The notes: generated by a model not told the origin, from the sequence alone. Counted from the first letter of the stretch, positions 25,545-34,870 are shown. The stretch: 64,000 nt of DNA from Chryseobacterium elymi (GCF_003385495.1 NZ_QNUH01000012.1:85980-149979), one strand, 5' to 3'. Program-made: numbers and translations.

Positions 25545-26981
25545 TTATTTAGCTTCGAAATATACTCTTCTGTTAGCTCTGTTTTTCCATTCAGGACATT
25601 TAGTAGCTGGTTCACACTCAGGGTATTTAAGGTCTTTTTCACCTCTACCAATTGCGTTCAGTTTAGAAGATTCTACTCCGTTTTTGATCAAATAGTTCTT
25701 AACGCTATTCGCTCTTCTTTCAGATAATTTTTGGTTATAAGCATCAGAAGCTCTTGTATCGGTAGCTCCGATTACGTTATAGGCACCATTTGAAGAGTTG
25801 ATATATGAAACAGCATTATTCAGGATTGGAGTGTTTGATGGTAAAATTCTATCAGAATTTAAATCAAACTCAATTCCTTCAAGCTTAGTTTCAGTTTCTA
25901 CTACAGGTCCTGCAGTTGTTGTAGGGCATCCGTTGTTTTCAACAGGTCCAGGAACAGTTACACACTTATCGTAAAGGTCAATTACACCATCAAGGTCAGT
26001 ATCAAGAGCAACACCAGCACCATCTACTCTTGCCCCAGCAGGAGTATCAAGCTGTCTGTCCCAATCGTCACAAACTCCATCATTATCAGCATCACCTTTT
26101 TTACATACTTCAATATCCTGGTTTTTGTTAGCCAAAACATCAAGCTTGTAATAGATTTCCTGAAGTGGATCATGCCACATTAGGTGAGATTCGTGTTTTC
26201 CTAACTTCAATGTAAGACCTAAAGTCGCATTGAAGAAGTTGTCAGATACCTGCTCTTCACGCTTGTTGATTGCACTGTATTTTTCACCTCCTCCATCGAA
26301 TTCATCATCACCGGTAACTACATACATTACTCTACCTTCAAGATCAAGTCTGTTGTTGATTTTGTATTTCAAACCGGTACCAGCCTGCATAAACATTGAA
26401 CCTAACTTAAAAGGTTTAACTTCAGTAGCAAGTCTTTGTCCGTTAATATCTTTCTGATAAGCTCTGTAAGCAATAGTACCTATACCTGCATACCCGTGAA
26501 GCGCCCATCTGAAAGGTGAATGGTTGTCAACTCTTCTCAATAAATTAGAGAAGTTAATGTCTCCCAATAAAGAGATTGCATCATATTGAGTTCTTGCACC
26601 TACAGCTTTTGCATCCGGAGCAGCATCTTTAGTGTTGAACCATCCTTGTCTTGTTTCACCTCTGTCATATTGTAATTTTAAACCAAATGCATGGGTGATA
26701 GCTTTATCAATACTTAAATAAGCAGAGTATCCGAAAAGGTTTTTACCGTTACCATTCTTAATAGATGTTAAATCACCTGACTGTAGCAGTGGTACACCTG
26801 CACCGGCTGAAATAGACCAGTCATTAAATCTTTTTGACTGATTGGTAAACGGAGAAACATTGGCAGAACCAGAAGAAAATGTGTTTGGATATTCTCCATT
26901 TGAAACTGCTGTTGAGTCTTGTGCATAGCTTGCGGCCGGGATGGCCATTGCTAATGCTACAATTGCTAAACTTAATTTCAT
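25545..26981 (-). CDS. OmpA family outer-membrane protein with calcium-binding repeats
   Basis: This 478-residue protein has a signal peptide (MKLSLAIVALAMAIPAASYAQ). An eight-strand barrel spans about residues 30-270. Next come thrombospondin type 3-like Asp-rich repeats (DADNDGVCDDWD, DTDLDGVIDLYDKC, about 290-345), which usually bind calcium. The C-terminal OmpA domain (about 365-478) binds peptidoglycan, with the diaminopimelate-contacting Asp and Arg in ATDTRASDAYNQKLSERRA. It ties the outer membrane to the cell wall. It is downstream of a paralogue that lacks the OmpA domain. Confidence 0.93.
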   Translation of the reverse strand: MKLSLAIVALAMAIPAASYAQDSTAVSNGEYPNTFSSGSANVSPFTNQSKRFNDWSISAGAGVPLLQSGDLTSIKNGNGKNLFGYSAYLSIDKAITHAFGLKLQYDRGETRQGWFNTKDAAPDAKAVGARTQYDAISLLGDINFSNLLRRVDNHSPFRWALHGYAGIGTIAYRAYQKDINGQRLATEVKPFKLGSMFMQAGTGLKYKINNRLDLEGRVMYVVTGDDEFDGGGEKYSAINKREEQVSDNFFNATLGLTLKLGKHESHLMWHDPLQEIYYKLDVLANKNQDIEVCKKGDADNDGVCDDWDRQLDTPAGARVDGAGVALDTDLDGVIDLYDKCVTVPGPVENNGCPTTTAGPVVETETKLEGIEFDLNSDRILPSNTPILNNAVSYINSSNGAYNVIGATDTRASDAYNQKLSERRANSVKNYLIKNGVESSKLNAIGRGEKDLKYPECEPATKCPEWKNRANRRVYFEAK

Positions 26982-27014
26982 AGTGTATTTTTTATTTTAG
27001 TTAATTAAATGATT

Positions 27015-28124
27015 TTATTTTGTAGGACATCCGTTGTTTTCAACAGGTCCGGGAACTGTTACGCATTTATCATATAAATCTATCACTCCGTCAAGATCCA
27101 TATCCAAAGCTACACCAGCACCATCTACTCTTGCTCCTGCAGGAGTGTTAAGCTCTCTGTCCCAGTCATCACATACACCGTCATTATCCGCGTCTCCTTT
27201 CTCACATACTACAAGTTCTGTAGCTGCATTTTCTAAAACGCTTGTTCTGTAGTATGCTTCCTGAAGTGGGTCATGCCATGCTAAGTGTGATAATTTGTTT
27301 CCTAACTTGAAAGAAACTCCTAAAGTCACAGTCCAAGCATTATCAGATCTTGAATCACTAACCATATTATACTTTGAACCTGGAGTTGATGGATCGTAAT
27401 CGTTGGGATCACCCCATCCGCCGCCGTCGAATTCATCATCACCACTTATAATATACATCGTTCTTGCTTCGATGTCGATAAGTTTTGATACTTTGTATTT
27501 TAGTCCTGTTCCAAACTGATAGTATAAAGAGTTAATATCAAATTCCTTATTAATAAATAAAGGAATTCTCTTTGGACTTTCACTCCATCTGAATTCATTC
27601 GCATCATGCAAAGAAGTGTTGTAACCCTGGAATCCAATTCCTGCATAACCGTGAAGTGCCCATCTGTAAGGAGAATGATTGTCAACTCTTCTCAATAAAT
27701 TTGAAAAGTTAACATCTCCCATTAAAGCAACCTGATCAAATTTTGTAGTTGCTGTACCTACTCCGGCAGCAGCACCTATTGAACCTGGTAACATTGCTTT
27801 CTGTTTTGTTTCACCTCTCTGATAGATAAGGCTTAATCCAAAAACATGAGTGATCTGCTTGTCAATACTTACGTAAGCATTATACCCCCAGTTTACCTTT
27901 TTGTCATAAAAGGATGTAAGATCCGAATGCGCCATGAATGCAGCACCTCCACCAACGGAAATAGACCAGTCGTTGAAACGTCTGGCTTTGTTGTCAAAAC
28001 GCTGTACATTAGCTGAACCTGAAGAGAAGGTATTAGGATACTCACTAGATGATTTTACTGTGGTACTATCCTGGGCATAAGCCGCGATAGGTAGTGTGGC
28101 CAATAATAATAAACCTAATTTCAT
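27015..28124 (-). CDS. OmpA-like barrel with calcium-binding repeats, lacking the peptidoglycan-binding domain
   Basis: This 369-residue paralogue of the next gene has a signal peptide (MKLGLLLLATLPIAAYAQ), a barrel and the same Asp-rich repeats (DADNDGVCDDWDRELNTPAG, DMDLDGVIDLYDKC). It stops at NNGCPTK. The neighbour continues at that point into a linker and the OmpA domain. The two genes are a tandem duplication 33 bp apart. The end is clean, with no remnant of the lost domain. It may form a barrel free of the cell wall, or work beside its paralogue. It starts 20 bp after folK. Confidence 0.88.
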   Translation of the reverse strand: MKLGLLLLATLPIAAYAQDSTTVKSSSEYPNTFSSGSANVQRFDNKARRFNDWSISVGGGAAFMAHSDLTSFYDKKVNWGYNAYVSIDKQITHVFGLSLIYQRGETKQKAMLPGSIGAAAGVGTATTKFDQVALMGDVNFSNLLRRVDNHSPYRWALHGYAGIGFQGYNTSLHDANEFRWSESPKRIPLFINKEFDINSLYYQFGTGLKYKVSKLIDIEARTMYIISGDDEFDGGGWGDPNDYDPSTPGSKYNMVSDSRSDNAWTVTLGVSFKLGNKLSHLAWHDPLQEAYYRTSVLENAATELVVCEKGDADNDGVCDDWDRELNTPAGARVDGAGVALDMDLDGVIDLYDKCVTVPGPVENNGCPTK

Positions 28125-28144
28125 ATATGTTTTTTATGTTTTAT

Positions 28145-28561
28145 TTAGATAAAATCTTTCAATAATACTTTAGAAAATTCCCTTTCATATAAATGCTTTT
28201 GATGGGGTATTTCTAACCTTTCTGATCTGAATATCAGATCGTTATATTTAATGATATCAATATCTATTATTCTATCGCTATAACCGCCAGATGCAGATGA
28301 ATCCTTGATTCTTCCCATTCCAACTTCTATATCTTTGATAAAATCAAGCAGTTGGATCGGCGATAAAGACGTGAATATTTCTGATGCAATATTACAAAAA
28401 ATATTGGAACTAACAAATTCTATTGGTTCGGTTATTAAAAATTCGCTTATTTGTGAAATGTAATTCCCTCCTTCACTGATTTTTTGTAAAGCCAGTTCTA
28501 TATTTTTTTTTTGATCTCCCAGGTTACTTCCTAGTAACAAAACTACCTTATGCTGCGACAT
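28145..28561 (-). CDS. folK: 2-amino-4-hydroxy-6-hydroxymethyldihydropteridine diphosphokinase
   Basis: HPPK transfers pyrophosphate from ATP to the pterin precursor in folate synthesis. The 138 residues include the N-terminal LLLGSNLGDQKKNIELAL, the central FCNIASEI and the family's loop with DIDIIKYNDL near the end, holding the metal-binding Asp pair, then IPHQKHLYEREF. It is on the short side for the family. It is divergent from sppA with 20 bp between start codons and may be read through into the ompA pair. Confidence 0.93.
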   Translation of the reverse strand: MSQHKVVLLLGSNLGDQKKNIELALQKISEGGNYISQISEFLITEPIEFVSSNIFCNIASEIFTSLSPIQLLDFIKDIEVGMGRIKDSSASGGYSDRIIDIDIIKYNDLIFRSERLEIPHQKHLYEREFSKVLLKDFI

Positions 28562-28581
28562 ATTGGAAAATTGATTGATTT

Positions 28582-30336
28582 ATGAGAAGTTTCTTTAAAA
28601 ACGTACTGGCAAATATAGTGGCTATTGTCCTATTGTGTGCCTTATTTTTCGTCTTTTTCATTATGATGCTTGTGTTCAGTTCTATGGGGAATGACAAATC
28701 TGTTGTGGTGAAAAAAAATTCCGTTCTTACGATTAATTTAAAGACTAATATAATAGACAGCCCTACTGAAGAGGAAATGGGATTGTTCAACATCAGTGAT
28801 AAAAGCAAGAGCGTTATGTTGTATGATGCGCTGGAGGCCATTAGAAAAGCCAAGACTGATGATAATATTAAAGGTATAAGTATTGAAGCTGATCATGTGC
28901 ATGCCGGAATGACGCAGATAGATGATATCAGAAATGCTCTTGAAGATTTTAAAAAGAGTGGAAAATTTGTGTATGCCTACGGTAATGCTGTTTCTCAGTC
29001 TTCTTATTATTTAGGATCGGTTGCTGACAAGTATTATCTCAATCCATCAGGAATGATAGAATTAAAAGGATTGGCTACAGAGGTTACATTCTTTAAAGAT
29101 TTTGCTGATAAATACGGGATCGGTATAGAAGTCATAAGACACGGGAAATTTAAATCAGCGGTTGAGCCTTTTTTAAGAAATGATATTTCTCCCGAAAATA
29201 AAGAACAGCTGGGTACTCTTTTAAACGATATATGGAAAAGTACATCTACTAAAATGGCTGTTTCAAGAAAAATAGATACGGCACAGTTTAAAATGGTTGT
29301 TGACAGCTTATATGGGATGATCCCTGAATTAGGATTAAAGTACAAGCTTGCCGACAAACTGATCCAGAAAACAGAGTATGATCAGATGATAAAATCAAAG
29401 CTTAGCCTCAAAGAAAAAGAAAAGTTGAATAAAGTATCCTTAGCAGGATATATTAGTTCTTATGCGGATGAAGATAAGTCCGGTGAAAAAGTAGCTGTTC
29501 TGTATGCTTCAGGGGGAATTAACAATGGTGATAGTTATAACGAGATCTATTCCGAAAAATATGTAAAATATATCAAAAATCTTCAAAATGATGATAAAGT
29601 AAAAGCAGTTGTTTTCAGGATCAATTCTCCGGGTGGAAGTGCCAATGCTTCAGATGAAATTCTATTTGAATTGCAGCAGCTGAAAAAGAAAAAGCCATTA
29701 ATAGTTTCCTTTGGTGACTATGCCGCTTCCGGAGGGTATTATATTGCGATGGCAGCAGATAAAATTTATTCAGAGCCAAATACATTGACTGGATCTATTG
29801 GAGTTTTCGGAGTGATACCTTATTATAAAGATATCGCAAACAAAAACGGTATCCGTTCAGATATTGTTGCTACCAATGCCAATTCTCAGTATTATTCACC
29901 GCTGAACGGCGTTACCCCTTACGGAGTAAATCTGATCACCAGAAGTGTTGAAGGAACCTATAAAAGATTTGTACATTTTGTAACACAAAACAGAAAACAG
30001 ACTTTTGAGCAGATCGACAGTGTTGGAGGTGGAAGAGTATGGAGTGGGGTACGTGCCAAGGAGATTGGCCTTGTTGATGAACTTGGAACACTGAATGACG
30101 CTGTACAGTTTGCAGCAAAAAAAGCAGGATTGAAGTCTTACCATGTGTCTTCTTATCCTAAAAGAATGTCTCCGTTTGAGCAGATCTTCAAAGATCTGAA
30201 TGAAGAAGATATTTCTGCAAGAATCATTAAAAATAAAATAGGTAAAGCCAACTATGAAATTTTTCAGCAGATTACCAATGAAAAGCTGCAGTCTGAGGTG
30301 AAAATGGAAATGCCTTACCAGATCAAGATCAACTAA
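28582..30336 (+). CDS. sppA: Signal peptide peptidase SppA, 67 kDa (long) type
   Basis: This is a 584-residue membrane-bound serine peptidase with an N-terminal membrane helix (about residues 7-32). Two tandem S49 domains follow. The first holds the catalytic Lys in RHGKFKSAVEPF (about residue 196), and the second holds the catalytic Ser in LTGSIGVFGV (about 407). It degrades signal peptides left in the inner membrane. The genes folK and sppA are divergent, and a strong bidirectional terminator follows. Confidence 0.94.
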   Translation: MRSFFKNVLANIVAIVLLCALFFVFFIMMLVFSSMGNDKSVVVKKNSVLTINLKTNIIDSPTEEEMGLFNISDKSKSVMLYDALEAIRKAKTDDNIKGISIEADHVHAGMTQIDDIRNALEDFKKSGKFVYAYGNAVSQSSYYLGSVADKYYLNPSGMIELKGLATEVTFFKDFADKYGIGIEVIRHGKFKSAVEPFLRNDISPENKEQLGTLLNDIWKSTSTKMAVSRKIDTAQFKMVVDSLYGMIPELGLKYKLADKLIQKTEYDQMIKSKLSLKEKEKLNKVSLAGYISSYADEDKSGEKVAVLYASGGINNGDSYNEIYSEKYVKYIKNLQNDDKVKAVVFRINSPGGSANASDEILFELQQLKKKKPLIVSFGDYAASGGYYIAMAADKIYSEPNTLTGSIGVFGVIPYYKDIANKNGIRSDIVATNANSQYYSPLNGVTPYGVNLITRSVEGTYKRFVHFVTQNRKQTFEQIDSVGGGRVWSGVRAKEIGLVDELGTLNDAVQFAAKKAGLKSYHVSSYPKRMSPFEQIFKDLNEEDISARIIKNKIGKANYEIFQQITNEKLQSEVKMEMPYQIKIN

Positions 30337-30355
30337 ATTAAATTATATTCTACAA

Positions 30356-30390
30356 AAAATCCCGGAGCTGAAATTCAGTTCCGGGATTTT
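30356..30390. terminator. Bidirectional terminator between sppA and the GlsB-like gene
   Basis: A 17-bp stem (30356-30372 with 30374-30390, core ATCCCGGA/TCCGGGAT, one G-U pair) has A and T tracts on both sides. Confidence 0.85.
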
Positions 30391-30407
30391 ATTTTTATTT
30401 GTTTGTA

Positions 30408-30662
30408 TTAGCTTTTCTTCGTGGCCATTCCGTAAATCCAGAGAACGATTAAAGCTCCTCCGACAGCTAAAAGCATGCTTCTGAAATCGAAACTGTCTGT
30501 AGTTCCCCATCCCAAAAAACTGCCTATAAATCCTCCTACGAAAGCTCCAACAATACCTAAGATAATCGTCATCAGCCAGCCGCCGCCTTGCGTTCCAGGC
30601 ATAATAAGTTTTGCAATTGCGCCCGCGATAAGACCAAATATGATCCAAGTTAAAATTCCCAT
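30408..30662 (-). CDS. GlsB/YeaQ/YmgE family stress-response membrane protein
   Basis: This 84-residue protein is made of three hydrophobic, glycine-rich helices. It starts MGILTWIIFGLIAGAIAKLI and has the typical PGTQGGGWLMTIILGIVGA. It belongs to the transglycosylase-associated protein family, which is linked to envelope or acid stress in other bacteria with no proven mechanism. It lies 68 bp after ftsY on the same strand. Confidence 0.9.
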   Translation of the reverse strand: MGILTWIIFGLIAGAIAKLIMPGTQGGGWLMTIILGIVGAFVGGFIGSFLGWGTTDSFDFRSMLLAVGGALIVLWIYGMATKKS

Positions 30663-30730
30663 AGTCCTAAATTTTTAATTGTTAATAATGTGTAATTTGA
30701 TATCTAAGTTAAAGAAAAATATGATAAATA

Positions 30731-31684
30731 TCATCTTTTCTTGAAAAAAGAGTCTACAAATTCTGTACCATTAAACAATTGAAGGTCCTGCATCTTTTCA
30801 CCTACCCCTATATATTTTACCGGAATCTGGAACTGATCTGATATCCCTATAACAACACCTCCTTTAGCTGTGCCGTCCAGCTTTGTTACTGCCAATGCAT
30901 TTACTTCTGTAGCTGCTGTAAACTGTTTTGCCTGTTCAAATGCATTTTGTCCTGTAGATCCGTCAAGAACCAGCAGAATCTCATGAGGAGCATCAGGAAT
31001 TACTTTCTGCATTACCCTTTTGATCTTCGAAAGCTCATTCATCAGATTAATCTTATTATGAAGTCTTCCCGCAGTATCAATGATCACGACATCTGCGCCT
31101 TGGGCAACAGCGCTTTGTACCGTGTCAAAGGCAACAGAAGCCGGATCTGAGCCCATATCCTGTTTTACGATGGGAACTCCCACTCTCTCGCTCCAGATAG
31201 TAAGCTGGTCTACCGCTGCTGCTCTGAATGTATCTGCTGCCCCAAGGACAACCTTTTTTCCTTCAGACTTAAACTGGTGAGCAAGTTTCCCGATTGTAGT
31301 GGTTTTCCCTACACCATTTACACCAACTACCATGATGACGTACGGTTTTTTCGAGCTGTCTATATTTCCTGTTCCCGCATGAGGATTTTCAAGAAGAAGT
31401 CCTGAGATTTCTTCACGGAGAATATTATCAAGTTCGCCTACACCCACATATTTATCGCGGGCAACGCGTTCTTCAATTCTTTCTATGATTTTGATGGTTG
31501 TAGATGCGCCTACGTCAGATGCAATCAGTATTTCTTCCAGATTATCCAGTACTTCATCATCTACTTTGCTTTTACCGACTACGGCTTTCGTCATTTTTTC
31601 AAAGAAACCCTGGCTGGATTTTTCCAGACCTTTATCTAAAGTTTCTTTTTCTTCTTTTTTGAAAATATTTTTAAACCAACTCAT
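30731..31684 (-). CDS. ftsY: Signal recognition particle receptor FtsY
   Basis: FtsY is the membrane-associated GTPase that receives ribosome-nascent chain-SRP complexes. The 317 residues have a short charged N-terminus, the four-helix N domain, and the G domain with GVNGVGKTTTIGKLA (P-loop, about residues 122-136), DTAGRLHNK (G3) and TKLDGTAKGG (G4 and closing loop). The long acidic A domain of enterobacterial FtsY is absent, as is usual in Bacteroidota. It starts 9 bp after the ridA-like gene, so the two are likely co-transcribed. Confidence 0.96.
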   Translation of the reverse strand: MSWFKNIFKKEEKETLDKGLEKSSQGFFEKMTKAVVGKSKVDDEVLDNLEEILIASDVGASTTIKIIERIEERVARDKYVGVGELDNILREEISGLLLENPHAGTGNIDSSKKPYVIMVVGVNGVGKTTTIGKLAHQFKSEGKKVVLGAADTFRAAAVDQLTIWSERVGVPIVKQDMGSDPASVAFDTVQSAVAQGADVVIIDTAGRLHNKINLMNELSKIKRVMQKVIPDAPHEILLVLDGSTGQNAFEQAKQFTAATEVNALAVTKLDGTAKGGVVIGISDQFQIPVKYIGVGEKMQDLQLFNGTEFVDSFFKKR

Positions 31685-31693
31685 AGTTCATTC

Positions 31694-32161
31694 TTATTTG
31701 TTTTTTATAACTGCCGTAGCCTCTACTTCTATAAGGACGTCATCTCTGAAAAGACGACTCACTTCCACAAGGCTGCTTACGGGAGGATTTTGAAGGTTGA
31801 TATACAAGTCACGGATTTTTCTAAAGTCTGGTGTTTTGGAAATATCAGTAATGAAGATTCCCAGTTTTACAATATCCTTTCCTGTAGCTCCATATTCTTT
31901 CAGGATGAATTCAATGTTTTTAAAAACCTGTTGGGTCTGCTTCTCAACATTGTTTCCTACAAGATTACCCGAAGCATCCAGCGGTACTTGTCCTGAAAGC
32001 AAAAGCATTGTAGAAGTTCCACAGTCTATACTTACCGATTGTGAAAGTCCTTTAATGGTAAAAACTTGCGAGGAGCCTTTGTATTCTACATTGTTCATTT
32101 TTTCCTGACCGAATGAAAATAGAAAAATTTCTGTGAAAACCAGAATAAAAATCTTTTTCAT
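31694..32161 (-). CDS. RidA family protein with signal peptide
   Basis: RidA proteins hydrolyse reactive enamine/imine intermediates. This 155-residue member keeps the Arg of VEVSRLFRDDVLIEVEATA and the Glu of IEVEA, which hold the substrate carboxylate and the water. Unlike classical cytosolic RidA (about 128 residues) it has an N-terminal hydrophobic signal (MKKIFILVFTEIFLFSFGQ), so it should be periplasmic. Its substrate is therefore uncertain. It lies directly upstream of ftsY and downstream of the ribosomal protein terminator. Confidence 0.88.
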   Translation of the reverse strand: MKKIFILVFTEIFLFSFGQEKMNNVEYKGSSQVFTIKGLSQSVSIDCGTSTMLLLSGQVPLDASGNLVGNNVEKQTQQVFKNIEFILKEYGATGKDIVKLGIFITDISKTPDFRKIRDLYINLQNPPVSSLVEVSRLFRDDVLIEVEATAVIKNK

Positions 32162-32208
32162 ATGGATATATTTAATTGATTAATAATCTGGTGAACAAAG
32201 ATAACAAA

Positions 32209-32235
32209 AAAACTACCCAAAATATGAGTAGTTTT
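32209..32235 (-). terminator. Terminator of the rpmB-rpmG-DUF4295 operon
   Basis: AAAACTAC pairs with GTAGTTTT (32209-32216 with 32228-32235), and a T-run follows on the minus strand. Confidence 0.65.
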
Positions 32236-32258
32236 TTATATTGTAAATAAAGTGGAGA

Positions 32259-32411
32259 TTATTTCTTCAAATAACCGTCTACTTCGTCTGCATTCATTAC
32301 TTTTTCTTCGAAAACGTAAGCACCTGACTTAGATGACTTAACCATTTTCACAACTTTAGTCATTTTCTTTGACTGACCGCTTTGTAGGGTTGCTACTACT
32401 TTCTTTGCCAT
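32259..32411 (-). CDS. DUF4295 family small basic protein
   Basis: This 50-residue, strongly basic protein begins MAKKVVATLQSGQSKKMTKV and ends NADEVDGYLKK. This matches DUF4295, a family restricted to Bacteroidota and always found next to the L28 and L33 genes. It starts 19 bp after rpmG. Its size, charge and position suggest a ribosome-associated protein, but no function is proven. Confidence 0.85.
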   Translation of the reverse strand: MAKKVVATLQSGQSKKMTKVVKMVKSSKSGAYVFEEKVMNADEVDGYLKK

Positions 32412-32430
32412 GGTAAATTATATTTATAAA

Positions 32431-32613
32431 TTACTTGATTTCTTTGTGAACTGTAACTTTCTTAAGAACAGGATTGTACTTTTTCAATTCCAGTCTCTCA
32501 GTAGTGTTCTTTTTATTTTTAGTAGAAATGTATCTTGACATTCCCGCCATACCACTCTCTTTGTGCTCTGTACATTCAAGGATTACCTGAACTCTGTTTC
32601 CTTTTTTTGCCAT
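32431..32613 (-). CDS. rpmG: 50S ribosomal protein L33
   Basis: This 60-residue L33 begins [20 protein letters not shown] and has [21 protein letters not shown] at the end. It lacks the two CxxC zinc pairs of the zinc-binding form, with only one Cys left, so it is the zinc-independent type. It lies 6 bp after rpmB. Confidence 0.95.
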   Translation of the reverse strand: MAKKGNRVQVILECTEHKESGMAGMSRYISTKNKKNTTERLELKKYNPVLKKVTVHKEIK

Positions 32614-32619
32614 GATTTA

Positions 32620-32862
32620 TTAATTCTTTTTAATCAATCCGTTTCTAGTAGCTCTTTCAATAGCTTCCTCGATTCCAATCTTGTTAATCACTCTCAATCC
32701 ATGAGCTGATACTTTCAGTGTTACGTGCTTATCTTGCTCCGGAAGGTAAAACTTCTTCTCCAATAAGTTAATTTCAAAACGACGCTTCGTTTTGTTATTA
32801 GCGTGAGAAACGTTGTTACCAACCATTGCACGCTTTCCTGTTATTTGGCAAATTCTTGACAT
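32620..32862 (-). CDS. rpmB: 50S ribosomal protein L28
   Basis: This 80-residue L28 begins [29 protein letters not shown], with [18 protein letters not shown] near the end. It is the first gene of the L28-L33-DUF4295 operon. Confidence 0.96.
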   Translation of the reverse strand: MSRICQITGKRAMVGNNVSHANNKTKRRFEINLLEKKFYLPEQDKHVTLKVSAHGLRVINKIGIEEAIERATRNGLIKKN

Positions 32863-33067
32863 ATCTCGATGTTCTTATTTGTATAATATTTGAGGTTGCA
32901 AAATAACGAAGAATTTTTTAGATAGACAAATCTTTTAGAAAATATTTATAAATAACTGACTGATTAATAATCATGAATTTTAAAATAAAATAATTTCCGA
33001 GACAAGCTGAGCCAAGTGACTGATATATTTCATGTAAACTTTCCGGTAAATGCAAATCCGAATGTTC

Positions 33068-33075
33068 TACCTTTG
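33068..33075 (+). promoter_or_regulatory. -7 box of the VCBS-repeat cargo gene
   Basis: TACCTTTG matches TAnnTTTG. It lies 27 bases before the ATG at 33103 and after any upstream in-frame start, which fixes that start. Confidence 0.5.
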
Positions 33076-33102
33076 TTTTTAATTAATCTAAATAAAAATA
33101 AT

Positions 33103-34815
33103 ATGAAGAGGATTTATATTCTTTTATCTATGCTTCCTGTTGGTCTGATGGCTCAGGATTATACTGAAATCCAGTCCGGTATGGAAAATTTTTACTACGG
33201 ATCGGCTGATACGGCTGATATGGATGGTGACGGAAAGCAGGATGCAGTGATCAACGGAGCCATTGATACTGACAATGATGGAAATGTTGATGCCTCTTTT
33301 AACGAAGTATACAAAAATAACGGTACTTCACTGGAGCCTTATGCTAGCCTGGGAGTGAATGCAACGCATTTGGGAGATATAAAATTCATGGATTTTAATA
33401 ATGACGGTCTTCTGGATATTATTTCTACAGGATTAAGCTATGATGATGTCGTTAATTATAAACATTACAGGTTCCGGAACTCAGGAACGGGTTTTATTAA
33501 TGAAGCCGTGCTTGACGGGAAAATCTACGGATCTTTAGAAGTGTTTGACTTCAATAATGACGGCAAAATGGATTACGCTGTCAATGGAACTCAATATGTA
33601 GAAGGAGCGGGTTTTCTGAATAACCTTGATTTTTATAAGAATACTGGAACTGATTTTGAGATCTTTAAAGGCTGGCAATCCGGAACACAGAACGGAAGCT
33701 TTAAGTTTGTGGATCTCAATAATGATCATCTTCTCGATCTTGTTATTCTGGGAATGGAGCAAGGTGATCATCCGGTCTGTAAAGTATATCTGAACCAGGC
33801 AGGAACACTGATACCTTCGCAGGATCTTGTTGCCCTGACGGGCGGGAAAATGGATTTCGCAGACTTCAATGCGGATGGCTATCAGGATATTGTCATTACA
33901 GGCCAGGATGACAGCTATTCCGGATTTCTCGCCGTACTGATGAATGATGGAACCGGTCATCTGAACACACAGCAGATAAACGCTGGTGAGATCTCGGATT
34001 CATCTGTAGCTGCTGGTGATCTGAATAATGACGGATATTATGATTTTATTGTTTCCGGCAATGATGAAAACAGCGATGCAGTGGTCAAAACTTTTCTCTA
34101 CAATCCTTCCACTCAAAATTTTACTGAAAATATACCTACAGGACTGCATACTTTAGGAGGGCCGGGGTTTGTGAATTTACTTGACTTTGACAATAACCAC
34201 CGTCTGGATGTCGTATTGGCCGGATTTGATTGGGCTGATCCGGGCATGCCTTCACTTACCAAAATTTTCAAAAACACTTCTACGGAAGTTAACCTGAAGC
34301 CTGTACCTCCTGCAGTCCTTAATGTAACAAAGACCGGAAACCGTTTTAATTTCTCATGGAGCGGTGCATCTGATGATAAGACACCAGCAAATGCCCTTCG
34401 TTACGAGATCAAAGTTGGATCTACTCCCGGATCTGCTAATATTGCAAAATATGTCGTAACAACACCGTCATGGTTCCTGGATCTGGATTCTTCTGTTCAG
34501 AATGTATATTGGAGCGTAAGATCTATAGATGCTTCAAAGGTTTTTTCAGATGCTTCAGCACAGTCCACATTGGGAACGCGTGATGTAGCAATAAACAGTA
34601 AGTTTTCAGTATATCCGAATCCGGCATCAGAGAAAGTATTTATTAAAGGAGAAAAAGTTTGGGACGTTGAAATATATTCTATGGATGGAAGAAAACAGAA
34701 TGTTGTTTTGAATAATGATCAGTCGATCAATGTGTCACACCTCACGAAAGGAACTTATTTATTAAAACTGAAAATTAAAAACGAGATAACCACTCAAAAA
34801 CTTATGATTAAATAA
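33103..34815 (+). CDS. T9SS cargo protein with FG-GAP/VCBS repeats
   Basis: This is a secreted 570-residue protein with signal MKRIYILLSMLPVGLMAQ. At least seven VCBS/FG-GAP blades follow (FMDFNNDGLLDII, VFDFNNDGKMDYAV, FVDLNNDHLLDLVI, DFADFNADGYQDIVI, AGDLNNDGYYDFIV), which probably form a calcium-binding beta-propeller. After a fibronectin-like stretch (about 410-495) comes the type A T9SS sorting domain (SVYPNPASEKVFIKG to TTQKLMIK). It should be exported across the outer membrane and attached to the surface. The ligand is not known. It is a single gene with its own promoter and terminator. Confidence 0.88.
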   Translation: MKRIYILLSMLPVGLMAQDYTEIQSGMENFYYGSADTADMDGDGKQDAVINGAIDTDNDGNVDASFNEVYKNNGTSLEPYASLGVNATHLGDIKFMDFNNDGLLDIISTGLSYDDVVNYKHYRFRNSGTGFINEAVLDGKIYGSLEVFDFNNDGKMDYAVNGTQYVEGAGFLNNLDFYKNTGTDFEIFKGWQSGTQNGSFKFVDLNNDHLLDLVILGMEQGDHPVCKVYLNQAGTLIPSQDLVALTGGKMDFADFNADGYQDIVITGQDDSYSGFLAVLMNDGTGHLNTQQINAGEISDSSVAAGDLNNDGYYDFIVSGNDENSDAVVKTFLYNPSTQNFTENIPTGLHTLGGPGFVNLLDFDNNHRLDVVLAGFDWADPGMPSLTKIFKNTSTEVNLKPVPPAVLNVTKTGNRFNFSWSGASDDKTPANALRYEIKVGSTPGSANIAKYVVTTPSWFLDLDSSVQNVYWSVRSIDASKVFSDASAQSTLGTRDVAINSKFSVYPNPASEKVFIKGEKVWDVEIYSMDGRKQNVVLNNDQSINVSHLTKGTYLLKLKIKNEITTQKLMIK

Positions 34816-34836
34816 AACTGAAGAGTTCTATTAGTA

Positions 34837-34870
34837 AGAAAAGCCAGGCGTCCAGCTGGCTTTTCTGTTT
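34837..34870 (+). terminator. Terminator of the VCBS-repeat cargo gene
   Basis: AGAAAAGCCAG (34837-34847) pairs with CTGGCTTTTCT (34856-34866) across an 8-base loop, and T-rich DNA follows. Confidence 0.8.

Noticed and set aside
27015..28124. Pseudogene call for the shorter OmpA-like protein
   Set aside because: The frame is intact with a signal peptide, and the end is clean with no remnant of an OmpA domain after the stop.
33016..33102. Longer N-terminus for the VCBS cargo protein
   Set aside because: It would start before the -7 box and bury the signal peptide. The ATG at 33103 gives a normal signal.
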